Made by a program: the position numbers and the translations under genes | The notes under the pieces: generated by a model | What the model saw: only the letters and a program-made list of their open reading frames with translations | Told to the model about the DNA's origin: nothing | Databases searched by the model: none | Shown here: positions 43,700 to 55,500 of the stretch, in pieces | Layout of the letters: the number at the start of each line of letters is the position of its first letter | Numbering within the stretch: the first letter of the stretch is position 1 | Assembly: GCA_963971405.1 (NCBI GenBank) | Contig: OZ020485.1 | Coordinates: 49,101,469-49,165,468 of the forward strand | Origin: Psococerastis gibbosa | Taxonomy: Eukaryota > Arthropoda > Insecta > Psocodea > Psocidae | Direction of reading: 5' to 3' | Length of the DNA: 64,000 bases

Positions 43700-46600
43700 C
43701 AGCGTTGCCAGGTCCACAAAATCAGAATGTCGGATGAAAAGTTCAAAAAAGTCGTTTTTTGTAAAAATTTCCGAAAAATAGTCGTGTGCCGGCAAAATTA
43801 ATATATTTTTTTAATATTATATTTCTTGACAGCTATACTCTACAGTATGACGTCATGACGATGTTTTTCCATTTTTCTCTCTTTTTTTGACTGTTCATTG
43901 TTGGTATTTGGCGGTATTTTCGAAATTACTTGATTTTACTGATATTGTACGTTAATTCATAAAAATATTAATATTATATATATGGTATTATAATTAATTA
44001 TACTTTATAATTTTACTTGCAATTACTCGTTTGCAGGTTATGACACGGTCGATCCGGCTCTGGCTGGTCAGCGAGTCTTAATTATTTGCCTTAAGGCTTT
44101 GTATTTTTAGCCAGTGTTGGGCCTACCTATTTATATTTAGTTATCACCCTAATTCAAGGACTTGATCGCAAAATAAAAGGAATCATTAAAAATATTAAAT
44201 GGTTATTAAAAAATATTAATACAAAAGAGAGCGTTAGTCAGAGTCAGTAAAATAAAACTCTCTTCGTTTTCGGAAACTTCTTCATCCTCATCATCATCTT
44301 CATCTAAGTCTTCCTCCATGTCCTCGTGCTGTCCTCCACTAGTAGATAAAGTAGAGCTGGTACTAGGTGTAGGGCGCGTAGTCCCCTTCTTGCCAGGTTT
44401 ACGTTTGGAAGTGGGGCCATACAGATTCCGAGCGGTCATTTTCGTTATCATTGATTTGCCCGGCCTGAATCCTACGCAATTTCCTTCGGCATTACGTTTC
44501 ACAGCTTGAGAGCTTAGTAGGCACCCATTGACAGTTTTTGTTATCAATTTGTTCCTATTCTTTACCTTCACATTGTTCACTTTGCTGAAAACGCGCTCGC
44601 AATCTGCATTAGCATGGGGAAGCGACAGGACGCTCAATGCAAAGGCAGGTAATGAGGAAAACACCAGTTCACCGCCCACACTTTTTAAACATTTCAGTTT
44701 TCCCCAAAATAAGTCAGCTTCAATCTCTCGTAGATCGGCTTGATCAAATACACCGCTCAAATCTTTATGTGGCAAAGCTCTCCACTCATCGTCTATCTGC
44801 TGCATAACGTTCTCATCTTCAACGATCCTGGGAACTTCTGACATCAAACCAAACAGTGTGCTGTTAATCTTTCTAAAATCGACAGACATGGCATTCACAG
44901 GTGAGAGTAGAGCAATCTGTTTCATCAAAGGGGCGTTGAAATCAAATCTTTTGCGGAATTGTAAACTGCACTCAACCAGAAATTCTTTGACTTTAGTGTA
45001 GAAGGAGGTTTGAAGTGCCTTGTTCTTCGCAATGTGCTCTTTTTTCAGTTCTTGCATTACTTTAATGCCCAAGTACATTTGCTGTAGGGGCAAATGGTGT
45101 TTCGAATTTTCCGGTTCAATATTGTGTAGAGGAGTCATACAGACGTATTCTTGTTCCATGAAACAGCTTAGCATGTCTTTGTATGTTGTTTCCATCTTAT
45201 CATGAAGTGACGTAATAACAACTTTAGCACTTTGGAATTGCAAGTTCAAAATGGTTAATTTTGGTAAGAACCAGTCCAGAAATAAAAAACACAACTTAAG
45301 TAAAGGATCATTCAGATCTCTCACTACGTCTTGAACGGAGCCGAGCTTTTCCTGATGGACGACTTCTGAAGTAAAATAAAGGATTAGCGCGCCCCACTGC
45401 TCAACAAACCTCTTCACTACCATTTGAAGGGACAGCCACCTGGTTGCAGAGGGGTGAAGCATCTTATGGGGCTTGACCCCAACAAATTGTTGAAACTCCT
45501 CAAACTGAGCTGTGCGTTTGGCACTGCTATTAAAATAGGTGTACACAAATCGAGCCATGTCTTCGCATCGCCTTGGCAGCTTCTGGCATGCCGCGTTCGC
45601 AACAAGATGTAAAGAGTGGCACGTACATTTCCAAACGGTAATGCCAACAAATTTTTCTCGCATCCTAGACGCCACGGAATTTTTCACGCCCATCATGGCA
45701 TTGCAACCGTCTGAGCAGAACCCAATGACGTTACTCAAGGGAATGCTAGAGTTATTGAATGATCCAATGAGTGACTTGAACAGATTCTCTCCAGTTGCTC
45801 CTTGCTGAGCAGTTTCATGATCCCCGGGCCCAAATACATTGCAGAGGTCAAAAAAATTACTGACAATTTTATTACTTTCTTCACAGTAATAACGGACAAC
45901 CACGCAAGCTGTTTTAACACGCCCAAGATCCGTAGATTCCTCGGTTAAGATGCTGAACTTAGTCTTCTTGAGCCTGTCACAGAGGTCTTCCTTCTCAGTT
46001 TTGGCAATGACATTGGTTGATATTGCTGTGCACTTCGTCCTTTTAATTTTTAACCCTTGTGCGATTTGGGAATCGGGAAAAATTTTCTTGCAGCATTCGG
46101 CAAGGTGGTTTATAAACAAAAATGGAACATTATGCTCAACGAGCAACCCCGTTAAACATATCTCCGCACTCTGTATGTCCGATGTTAATTTCGACACAGG
46201 AGGTGTGGCTGAAAACATCTCCTGAATACTTTTATTTTTGGCCACTTTACTGATTAAATCTACGTGTGACTGACGTTCAGGATGCCTTTTTAATACAGTA
46301 ATTTCACTCGCGAGGGAAATTTGGCAGTACTTGCAAAAGGCCCTTCCTGGACGTCTTGGATCTGGGCCGATCCATGCTGCCAATTTAGGATGTTATTCCC
46401 ATGATTTGCAGTACTCTGAAGGCTTTCTCGGCATTTCAAAAGGAATTTAGCAAAAACTTTATTAATAAACAATTATTTTTGACTTTAAAATGTTGAAACT
46501 AACAAGATAATAATTTTATGTAATTTATAAAATTATAAATACAAACGTAAAAGTAAACAAGCAAATACAGAACAGAATAGCTATTTTTGTTCTCGAATTG

Positions 46601-46835
46601 AAATAGAGGTCGGATGATCGATAGTCGATAACAATCGATTTGAAATTTGAATGTTAGGCGGGTATTTTAGCTCTAAAAATTGGCGCAATATTTAAAAGAA
46701 ATCATTAAATTATTTTTTATCGATAAATTCCCAAATTGTCGGATTTTTCCAACGACTGTCGTACCAGATAAAATAGTCGGATGAATCGTGAAATAGTCGT
46801 CAAATCCGACTATAGTCGTCCGACTGGCAACATTG
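43700..46835 (-). mobile_element. full-length hAT element with 8-bp target duplication
   Basis: A 3136-bp element. The target duplication GCCGTTGC is exact at 43692-43699 and 46836-46843. The termini are CAGCGTTGCCAG on the left and, read inward, CAATGTTGCCAG on the right. Subterminal copies of GTCGGA and GTCGTC or GACTAT are abundant inside the right end (about 46735-46826) and some inside the left. The single transposase gene on the minus strand occupies most of the length. Confidence 0.96.
44206..46434 (-). pseudogene. hAT transposase, long open frame with a premature stop at codon 14
   Basis: The frame is open for 725 codons below 46383, but the natural ATG appears to be at 46434. From there the frame reads MPRKPSEYCKSWE and meets TAA at 46395-46393, then continues HPKLAAWIGPDP. 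Domains follow in order: a zinc finger (AFCKYCQISLAS with H residues in KRHPERQSH); ILTEESTDLG with the first catalytic aspartate; FCSDGCNAMMGVKNSVASRM with the second; CTCHSLHLVAN; SATRWLSL. After a helical insertion comes the C-terminal LSLPHANADCERVFSKVNN with the catalytic glutamate and dimerisation segment. An acidic tail (EEDLDEDDDEDEE) ends it. One nonsense change is the only obvious lesion, so activity might persist from a downstream start, but the codon-18 TTG is not a usual start. Confidence 0.95.
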
Positions 46836-46860
46836 GCCGTTGCATTGCAACGGTTGCAAC

Positions 46861-49800
46861 CAGAGTTCCTAGATCGCATTAATGGTTCCCCTCTAGATGG
46901 CGCTCGGAAATCCTCCAGTTTCCCTCCAAATTTCAAATTTTTTACACTGTGTCCCATTTGCACTAAGTTAATGGTTTTACAGCTTAAATGGTTCCTAATC
47001 CTTCCTTAAATGATTCCTCTTAAAATATCAGTCATGCTAACTATACTATGAAGAAGATACTAATATATTTCATTATTATTTAAGGAGGAAAAATGATAAA
47101 CTGTTTACTATCCCGTAGTTAAGTGTGTTAAAGTAAAATTATTCTGGGTAATTATAACCATGGCTACAATACTAAGCTTATGCAGGAAATAAACTCTTAA
47201 AAATACCATTGTACAGTTATGAACAAATGAAATATTGAATGGGACCTTACAATAAGTCAAATAAAAAATGCATGGCAATATTTTGTGACATGTAACTGTA
47301 ATAATAAAAAATACACCCATTCCTTTTTCATCTACTGTCCGTCCTCAGGTTCACCCACTTCCACAAAATCATAATTACCACTGTAGATTACGGAGCTTTT
47401 ATGCTTAGCAATCATTGATTTGGAGGGAATAAACGTGGCACAGGTTTCTTCCCTCACAAATTTTAGGCAGTTCCTCACTAACAACAATGTCGCTGTGTTT
47501 CTGACAAGCAGCCTATTCCTTGATTTGGATTTGACGTGGCCCATTTCCGAAAAAAGCCTTTCTACCTATGCGTTTGACATAGGCAACGTGAGAAGGGTCA
47601 GGGCCAACGTCGAAATATTTTTATATCGTGGCTGGTCACAAGCATCCATGATATTGGAAGCAAGGAACCAGAATCCGACTGCATCCTTGGGATTGATGCG
47701 CACCTTTTCAATCAAAACTTCCTCTTTAGACAATCTTTGCTACTCATTTAGACACTTTTCGGGACTAGCTACAAAATTTTGGAAGAAGGGAGGGAGCTAA
47801 GTCATATAAAAATGAGCCAGACTGTAAGGGGTTAATCGCGTTTGTAGGACTAAGGTGTTCCATCTTTTGCATCAATTCAATATTCTTTGGCAGCCTTTCT
47901 TTAACTTGTGCCGCCAACTCAATTATGAATATCTTGCACCGCTCCTTTATTTCCTCAAGTTGCGATGGCGGCATTGGATGAGCCATCATATTGAAATTAT
48001 ATCCAAAGTTAATTCCCGAAGTATGCATGACATGCTCTTCAAATTTGAATTCCAGTACCATGTTTCGGGCGACCTTGGCTAGTTGACTGGGAACACAAAT
48101 TTGTTTCAGAAGGCCCCAGTACAAGTCCAGTAAGTCGTCGAACATCTTCAACACATTCGGGCTTTGAAATTGGAAAATTGGTTTAACACGGCATACGTCG
48201 TCCAGTGTGTTAAAGATAAACGTCAGGTACATTTTGTTACTACTAATGTCTTTATACATGAGTGCTAAATGTTGTGCAGTGTAGCATCTTTCGCTTACCT
48301 CAGCAATTTTAAAATGGGTTTCTAGTTCAACCCACTGATCTAATATCTTCCCAATTATATTTCGCCTGGCGAGCCAACGAGTCATACTGACAAATGAAAG
48401 CTTCAATGGGTCTTTTCCATCATTAATTGTTTTGAAAAGCTGTTCATACTGCAATTTCCTTTTGTGGGAATAGTTAAACCATGAACAGGTCTCTTTGACC
48501 ATGAAGTTCAAGTGCCTTGGAAGGGTTTCGGTTGCCTTGGATGCCGCTAGATGTAGGGAGTGGCATATACATTTGTTTACAACCAAGTGCCTTCCTGCCA
48601 CCTCTCCCAATAATGTGACCACGGAATGATGTTGTCCAACCATGGCATTTGTGCCGTCTACCCCTATTCCCACCAATTTTTTGACGTCCAACTTATCAGA
48701 TTTCAGCTCATCAAGAAGTGTTTTCGTAATTCCGTTAGCATCGCACTCCTCTAGGGGTAGCAACCCATGCATAGTGTCCACTATCTTCTTTTTTGTAAGA
48801 CTAGGGTACCTAACAATGATCCCCAGGCATTTCACATTCGAGACATCATTACTTTCGTCCAGGATAAGGCTGAATGGCCCGTCGCCTATATGGATTTAAG
48901 CTCTGGTGCTAAAACCTCCGTTATTAGCGCTGAGCACTTGGTTCGATGAAGTTTTAGGTCAAAGTGGATCGTCAGCCGTAAAATGTGCCACAAATTTTGA
49001 AGATGTGCTTGCCGTCGGAATTTCCTTCATGTTTCTTTTCTGCTTGTCAGAATTAAGGTGGTCTTTTAAGTCCTTTTTCTTCGGGTTCAATTTAATCTGT
49101 AAAACCAAAACAAAAATATTAGTCAAAATTATGGTAATTGTTTACACTTTATGTAATACTTTTAGACTACGCTTATTAATACATAAACTAAACACAAAAA
49201 TTGACATTTTAACGTCACCCCTTTCTGAGATTAAAGTGGATGCTATTGGCATTGAATTCCTCGTTAGAAGTAGAGTAAAGTTGGTGGGGGCACGGTCCAT
49301 CTTGCCCCCACCAGATATACTTTACTACTATAAAAATGCGTAAAACCCTACTATTTTGTACTTATATTTTCATTCATCTTTGGTTAACTGCTATATTATT
49401 CCTAGATACAATACAATCTAAACCGTCGTAATGGTAACATGATCAATTATCAAATATCCTTACGGAAAGTCTGATGACGCCATAAGATCTTGCCCCCGCC
49501 ATCGTTCAAAAATTTTACGCCTCTGATGGGCGCTATCTTAAACATTATAGCTTTTATTTACAGCTTCATATTAATAGAATATTGGGCATAAAGGTCTATC
49601 TGTAGCCAATACATATTTTGTGAGCCCTTACCTTACAAGATTTGCAGTACGCTTTGGTACCGGTACCATCCTCCACGCTCGTTAACCATTTCTTAAATAT
49701 ATCCCCGTTTTCCCAGGATTTTTTATATTTCTGTGAGTACGCTTTCACTTTTAAAAAGGACATAATAAAAAACAAACACTACAATACACAATTAATTGAT

Positions 49801-50169
49801 CAAAAACAAAAAATAACTTATAATACTCAAAACACGTTCTTTGCTCAAAACAATTAAAAAGACAAATGGCGCCAAGGCCAACGGCGGATCAATGTGCAGC
49901 CATTTTAGGTACATCACGTGACTACAAATTCTGCATTGTGAGGCTGCTCGTTGCTGCCACGGTTTAATTCCAAAAATCCCGCCCTTTTTTAGTTTATAGT
50001 TATAGTTATAAGTGGCATGATACGACGGCAGTTTTATTAATAATATTAGGTAGCTCATGAATAGTATATCTTCTAAAAATCCTCCAACCTCCAAAACCAA
50101 TTTCAGCTCCCTCCAACTGCTCAAAATTCTTCCAGTTTTAGAGGAATCCCTCCAACACTGGTAACTCTG
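46861..50169 (-). mobile_element. second hAT element, 3.3 kb, with 8-bp target duplication
   Basis: The target duplication GTTGCAAC is exact at 46853-46860 and 50170-50177. The termini are CAGAGTTCCTAG on the left and, read inward, CAGAGTTACCAG on the right. Subterminal CCTCC/GGAGG motifs cluster inside both ends (about 46910-46930 and 50075-50155). It begins 17 bp from the end of the neighbouring hAT element. The transposase gene is on the minus strand. Confidence 0.94.
47332..49763 (-). pseudogene. hAT transposase with one intron, several lesions
   Basis: Exon 1 (49763 to about 49632) starts MSFLKVKAYSQKYKKSW and ends AYCKSCK at a GTAAGG donor. The acceptor TTTTACAG at about 49097 joins in phase to IKLNPKKKDLKDHLNSDKQ, completing a CxxC...H BED-like finger across the splice. 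After two in-frame stops (about 48957 and 48898) come GPFSLILDESNDVS (first aspartate), VGIGVDGTNAMVGQ (second aspartate), CICHSLHLAAS and SMTRWLA in a 356-codon frame (48835-47765). The last part, in shifted frames to 47332, has LTLPMSNA then VERLFSEMGHVKSK, the terminal glutamate and dimerisation block. It is a different lineage from the adjacent hAT, with identity limited to the shared motifs. Confidence 0.92.
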
Positions 50170-50177
50170 GTTGCAAC

Positions 50178-50709
50178 TGTCTTCTGCTTCAGCTGTGCCT
50201 GTGCATGATTTGGCGCCAAGTTTAAACTTTTCTATCGCTTATAACTCAGTCAATATTTTTTTTCTTTTTTTAATGTAAGAGTTTTACCAAAAAAAAGAAA
50301 AAATACAATTTTTTAGTGCAATAAAAAAAATTGATTTTTTACAGAAGATCCTATAATTTCGGTAATAACAAGCTAACGGCAATTGGAGCTAGACGAGTTC
50401 GCATTAAATAAAATTCATATTTTTTTCAATTTGTTTTTAAACACACAGGGGTGGGGGATGTGAGGTACCGGGTAGGCCAGGCTCACAAATAGGGAGCAAA
50501 TAGGGAGTAGGAGTGTAGGACTTACGCTTGTGGATTATCTGTGGCGATCCCGGTGCTCATGAAGAGAATACTGCCGGACCCAACTGCTGCGCTGGTGTAG
50601 CGGCCGTCGCGTACCACAATTTTTTTTTTTTTTTTTTTAAAAGATTAATCGCACACAAACAATTTAATGAATGTATCCGATTGACCTTTTCAGTCGCCTC
50701 TGTAGGTTA
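50178..50709. other. unassigned region with poly-T tract
   Basis: No gene is recognised. A T-run lies at about 50621-50638, and there is a short direct repeat AAATAGGGAG (about 50486-50510). Confidence 0.35.
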
Positions 50710-51530
50710 TTACCCGTGATGAGTACGATCCGTCCATTGTACTGAGGTGACGCCCTTCTTCAGCAAGTCATTAATTGGACGGGCCACTTCCCCTAGCTTA
50801 GGAATAAAATGGAAAAAATTGATGCACCCCATGAACTGGCGGACTTGCTTTTGTGTACTTAGTTGGACCATTTTTCGGATGGCTTCAATTTTTAATTTCT
50901 TCCGGCGAGATCGCATTGTTTTCTAACTTCATGCCAAGAAATTTAACCGATTGCTGGAAATATCGGCATCTCTTCTTGTTTATTATGAGGTTGTTTGCCT
51001 GCAGGGTTTGAAACACTTCGCTTAATAGTTCAGCGTGGTCCTCCACTGTCTTGGTGGCCACTAGACAGTCATTAAAATAGATATGGCCGCGGTGCTTAAA
51101 TTTGCCCAAAATGGAGTGAATAATTTCCCTGAATTTTTAAGGTAGTACTGCTAGACCAAGGGGGCAGTATCTCCACTTGTATTGGACCTGTGATCGCAGT
51201 GTAGTCTTGCGACTCCGGACTGATTGGGGCAGAATAATACGCGTCCCTGAGGTCTATGACGGACAGGACGAACGCGTCCTGTGTGCTCTCAATAATTTGA
51301 TGGATGTCGGTAGAGATGCTAGCTGTTCTTCGCAGGCGCGCATCCAGCTGTCAATAATCAATCAGGAGCCTCTGCTTATTATGGGCATAATTTACGTGTA
51401 GAAACACCGGTGAGTTCCACTTAGATTCGCCCCGCTCCAAAATGCGCTCCTTTTTGCACAATAATTTCATTTTATGAATGTTGGCCAGAGGCCTATATCG
51501 CTGTAATTCGTGCGAGAAGTATTGGCCCTA
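50710..51530 (-). pseudogene. pol: Ty3/gypsy reverse transcriptase fragment, catalytic residue changed
   Basis: Homologous throughout to 60890-61600. The frame 51109-50885 contains the motif C region read YFND in place of YFDD (the first aspartate is asparagine) and then CLVATKTVEDHAELL and NKKRCRYFQQSVKFLG. The next frame (50916-50710) has VRQFMGCINFF then IPKLGEVARPINDLLKKG. The stretch 51120-51530 holds the palm region decayed in several frames. It is inactive. Confidence 0.86.
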
Positions 51531-52200
51531 TCCATGAAATGTTTTTCCGCCAATGTTGAAGCAGGTTAGGGTTCCAAAAAAGAAGTGGCGTTTTGTCGTA
51601 ATTCCCTTACGACGTTCTTGTGTATACTTTTCCACGAGAAGTTTTAATAAGTCACTGTTTATTGTTTCAAGATAAATTGCTTTCGGCAATGGAGTCAGGT
51701 TGGGATTCTGAATTCCACCTTGTACTGTATAGGGAAACACTTAATGGTTTCCAACATAGTTTTATTTCGGGGAATTACGTCCCCATTTTCTATTGTGACT
51801 GGAAGTGCGAGAATTTTCGTAGCTTTCATTACCATTGGTTATATAGTCTTAGAGGGATATTCAAACTGAAAAGGGATCTTGATGTCCCCAATTTCAAGTG
51901 AATTAGTCTTGTAATCAATTTAACTTTTTCAAATCCTCACTACCTAGTAGTGCATCAAATTTTTCGTGCCAGTCTACGATATGCATTTGAAGTGGGTCAT
52001 CTATCCCTAATTCATAGAGAACCGGAAAAAATATATTATCTTCAGCAGATATTTTTGTATGGAGTCCTTTGACTGAAAACGGTTCTTTAAAAAATTTTAT
52101 AAGTTGGATAGGGGTTGATAATGGAATTTGAAGCTCCTGAATCAATCAAGATTTTCATGTCCAAACTTGGAAAATAAAAGAAGGGTAATTTAGGTTTGCT
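51528..52200 (-). pseudogene. pol: Ty3/gypsy protease-region fragment
   Basis: The frame 52145-51915 reads FFPVLYELGIDDPLQMHIVD and then FDALLGSEDLKKLN, in the position of the second half of a retropepsin domain (FDxLLGxDxL). Downstream to 51528, KIPFQFEYPSK and IPRNKTMLETIKCF belong to the linker before RT in related elements. The active-site DTG lies upstream, near 52145-52200, where the frame is disturbed and the motif is not clear. Confidence 0.6.
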
Positions 52201-52223
52201 ACGAATTTAATTCAGGTCTATTA

Positions 52224-52940
52224 TTACGTTTTCTCCTCTGTTGAGGCTACTACAGGAAAATTTCCCTGTTCTTCCTCTGTTTGTTCGGTTTCATACGTCT
52301 CATCTTGGTACTGTGTGTTTTGGGTCTCGTAGTAAGACTCGTCACATTCGGGATAGTAACTAGCGTCAGAGTAATAGTCCTGGGCTTCTGGTTGATTTTC
52401 TTCTGACTGCAGGTTGAACAGGGGCCTCGGATTATTGAACCATGGCCTTTGCTTTACTTGGTTAGAGCGAACTCTTGATTGTACTGACATGGGTGTAGGA
52501 GGTGGTAATGCGTTTGGGGGGTTGTTTGGTTTCCCTGATCCAAAAAATGGTTTTTGTTGGTAGGGTTGGAATCTTGGTGGTTGAGGTTGAAACGACCTGA
52601 ATGGTGATGGATTTTGAAATGCCGGTTGTGCTGGCCTCTGGGGTGGCAGGTTGAAAGGCCTGAACTGTTGCTGGAATTGTGGCCGGAATATAGGTTGGGA
52701 AAATTGAGGTTTTGAGGCAAAAGCAGGTTGACTCTGATTGTAGGAAGCGCATAGTATAACGAAACTCTCCTGGAAGGCATCGGTTGCAATCACTTGATCG
52801 TACACCCATGTCCTCAATACAAGCACGAATCCTTGTAGCACATACTCGGGCACACTAAACGCATACATCATAGGCACCCGCAGCGCCATTACTGCCTCAC
52901 AGAGGGGGTAAGCTAAACCGCAGTGAGCTGCAGCATCCAT
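52224..52940 (-). pseudogene. gag: Ty3/gypsy gag, C-terminal part
   Basis: A 238-codon open frame. A short conserved start is followed by a Q/P/F-rich stretch (PQFQQQFRPFNLPPQRPAQ) and an acidic Y/E/Q tail (YYETQNTQYQDETYETEQ). This low-complexity composition is seen in gag of some 17.6-like gypsy elements and provides RNA-binding and assembly functions. No CCHC knuckle is seen. It lies directly downstream of the candidate primer-binding site. The N-terminal capsid part is mostly deleted. Confidence 0.68.
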
Positions 52941-53060
52941 GGGGGTTAGATCACAGTAAGTTACATCATTGGCAACCTTCTGGTAGTGCCCTAATCTGAT
53001 GCTTAACTCCGTGACTCTCGGATCAGTTAAAGAATGTAGATCCCACTTCTGACACCAATA

Positions 53061-53386
53061 TGTCGTATGATCCCTCAGATTCAGAGGTCAGGGTGAATCT
53101 GAGGTACCATATAACACCTGATAAGATTGATAAAAGGGAACTTACCCTATGAATGACAAGACCTGATCGATTGATCTCAGTTGTATTGGAAACGTATAGA
53201 ACTCGATGTCCGCCCCTGGATCTTTTGGACTTCCCTGGGTCTGGGTCGTGCTTCCTCTCTCTCTGATGGTCGCTGAACAATCCTTACACACCAGGTACTC
53301 ATTGTCAGCGGTCGTCAGCAGGTTCAACACACCAGGCCCAAAGTAGATCAAGCCATCCAGAGGCGTACCGCTGCCATCGGCGTACA
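53061..53386 (-). repeat. candidate gypsy LTR
   Basis: A 326-bp segment with TG...CA limits next to a primer-binding site. A 10-bp hairpin (CTCAGATTCA, 53074-53083 with 53094-53103) lies near its inner end. No second copy is present in the window, so this is supported only by position and ends. The open frames across it have no known motif. Confidence 0.5.
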
Positions 53387-53471
53387 CTTCATGCCAAATT
53401 TTTTATTCTCTTTCATTTATTAGCCGTCAGTTTTTTGGGCAAAACTGACTGGGGGTCTCATGTAGTATGAA

Positions 53472-53850
53472 TTAACTAAAGTAACAAATGTGGCACTCAT
53501 ATTGGGCTGGAGGCATGGATTGAATCACCTTTGGAGGTACTTGAAGTGGGGATGAAGTCGTTGGGTTTTTGAAAAAGCCCTGTTCTTGAGTTTTTCTCAA
53601 AAACTCGCAATAATCGTACTCATGCTGTCTATTATCGAGGTGGTTGCATTTTGCAATGCACTCCTCTATGGTATTGAGCTGAAAATGACTCAAGAATGTT
53701 CTATAGGGTTCGATTATGCCTATTTGAAAGGTCCTAAAGGCTAACTTCGCATATTCCACTTTCCTGAATGCCAACAGATTAGCGTCACTTATGTTTAGTG
53801 AAATATTTTGCATGATGTCGTTGTAGATTTTTAAAAGTCTTTTAATATTC
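53472..53850 (-). pseudogene. gag: retroelement gag fragment from another gypsy copy
   Basis: A 113-codon frame with YAKLAFRTFQIGIIEPYRTF and then LNTIEECIAKCNHLDNRQ, matching the end of the gypsy gag capsid domain (A..F..G...P.R..L, then T.EEA...A). It sits upstream of the candidate LTR of the neighbouring element, so it belongs to a separate insertion. Confidence 0.66.
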
Positions 53851-54800
53851 CTGTTCTGCCCTCCGCATGAACTTGACCACTAATTTGTTCTCAGTAACAT
53901 TTTCATTTATTGTGCACGAGTCTATTTCTTGTGAGCCTCGCGATGCGATTCCTTCATGCCATAAACATATGAATCCTTGTTTCGTCGCAATATTGTGTTC
54001 ACATAAATTATATAGGGTAAGCTGCCTTGGATGATATTAGATAGATGATATCATTGCTGTTTGAGTTTCCCATGAGTCATTCGAATAAAAGAGATCGATT
54101 TTTTTTTCCTTTCTTGTACACTTATCTTTTCTGTGCATTTTTTGCCGGAATTGGCAGTCAACATCAGGCTTACATGTTTCTGGTGGCATAGTCTCTTCTT
54201 TTGAATTGAGATATCGACGGTTTATAAAGATACCGACACGACTTCAAATTTGTGGTTTTGGAATTATCGCGATTCAAATTTAAAAAGTAAAATTTGTCCT
54301 GGCAAAAATGCTCTCATTCATTGAGTTTTCAGTCAATCTGCATAACTTTGTGCATTTGCCTATATTTTTAAATTATCTACCAGGGGAAAAAAACAAATGT
54401 AATATAAACCTTCTAATTTCGGAAATATTTGCAGATGTGTCGTTATACGATTTAAAGTGTGGCCCTGTTAAGTGAGGAAAGTTTTATCTAGTGCCGGCGT
54501 TTTTTAATTTTGATATATGGTATGTTGCAATCATCAACACCGATCGGCTATAGTTGATGAACTTGATACGCAAAAATTAACGGTCACTCAGGAGTTCAAG
54601 CTGAAGGAGTTCATCAACTGTGGCCAATTGGGGTCAGTTAAGGCCACATACTATGCATCAAAATTAGGAGAAAAAATTCTTCTTGCCATTCAGCATTTTT
54701 TCATTGTTCTGCGTTCCATATTTCATGAGAAATTGAAGTTTGAACTGAAAATGGAATATTGGCGACTCCTGTTTGCCCTTAAGGGAACTTGATACCTACC
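53851..54800. other. unassigned region
   Basis: A 91-codon plus-strand frame at 54517-54792 has no recognisable motif; I do not call it a gene. Nothing else is evident. Confidence 0.3.
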
Positions 54801-55266
54801 TAACTTATTAGTGAGCCTTAGTCCCATTTGCTGGGATCCAGTAATAAGAGTTTTGGCTAGTCTTGCTCCTAGTGCATGTTGTCCCTACCTCATGTGTGGT
54901 GGTCGTGTAAGTCATGGTTTGAAAATCAGCTATTGTTGAAGCTTCCAGAATGTATATAGCAGCCAGAGGGAGAGTCATCAATGAGGGAATAATGGTTCTA
55001 CATGATACCCTCTAATCCCAAATACCCTCTAGAGCCCTGATAGCCCTCTTCTGGAGGTGAAAAACTCGCCCTACATCTGAAGAGTTGCCCCAAGAGTTCA
55101 CTCCATTAGTTAAAGTGGAACGAAAAAGTCTAAAATATACATTTCTAAGCGTAACAGAGTTAAAAACTCTTCCTTTGCTATAGAATGGTAATGGTGGCCC
55201 ACACAAAGCATCCACCAATATGGCGGATTCGAGACTTTTCAATTGAACCCCCGATCGCAGTGCCAA
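54800..55266 (-). pseudogene. LINE reverse transcriptase C-terminal fragment
   Basis: The frame 55266-55012 reads NVYFRLFRSTLTNGVNSWG and then VFHLQKRAIRALEG, the block near the end of CR1/jockey-type RT (YxxxFxSxLxYGI..WG...LQKRAIR). After a stop it continues to about 54800 with SLMTLPLAAIYILE and THEVGTTCTRSK, the usual cysteine-poor tail with CR..F and TR landmarks. It is decayed. Confidence 0.78.
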
Positions 55267-55500
55267 TGGTTCTTCTAGTTATTAATATTAGAACTTCGTT
55301 GGTACTAATAGATGGCGCTAGGTTGTCAACTATACTGTTTTCCATGATCACTATTGCGCTAGTGTAAGTTGGTTTATTATGGCATACATACTTAACTCAT
55401 TTTTTTTTCACTTTTTGTCACTTGGTTCATTTCGGTTTAACACCAACCAGATTTTCGTTGCCATTCCGAGGCTTGGCAGCGCCCTCAAAATTTGATTAGT

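Larger units (their letters stand above)
50710..53386 (-). mobile_element. Ty3/gypsy element with candidate 5' LTR, gag, protease and RT
   Basis: Minus-strand order is LTR, primer site, gag, protease, reverse transcriptase, as expected. The candidate LTR (53386-53061) begins TGTACG and ends ACGACA. Three bases later TGGTGTCAGAAGTGGGA (53057-53041) has the form of a tRNA primer-binding site. The 3' part beyond RT, including RNase H, integrase and the second LTR, is missing: the frame ends near 50710. Confidence 0.74.

Noticed and set aside
47420-49343. Plus-strand frames of 60-145 codons across the second hAT
   Set aside because: They lie antisense to the transposase exons and intron and have no independent motifs.
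53023-53387. Overlapping 81-85-codon frames
   Set aside because: They fall inside the candidate LTR next to a primer-binding site and show no protein family features.
54517-54792. 91-codon plus-strand frame
   Set aside because: No motif, and it runs into sequence antisense to a LINE fragment; treated as chance.
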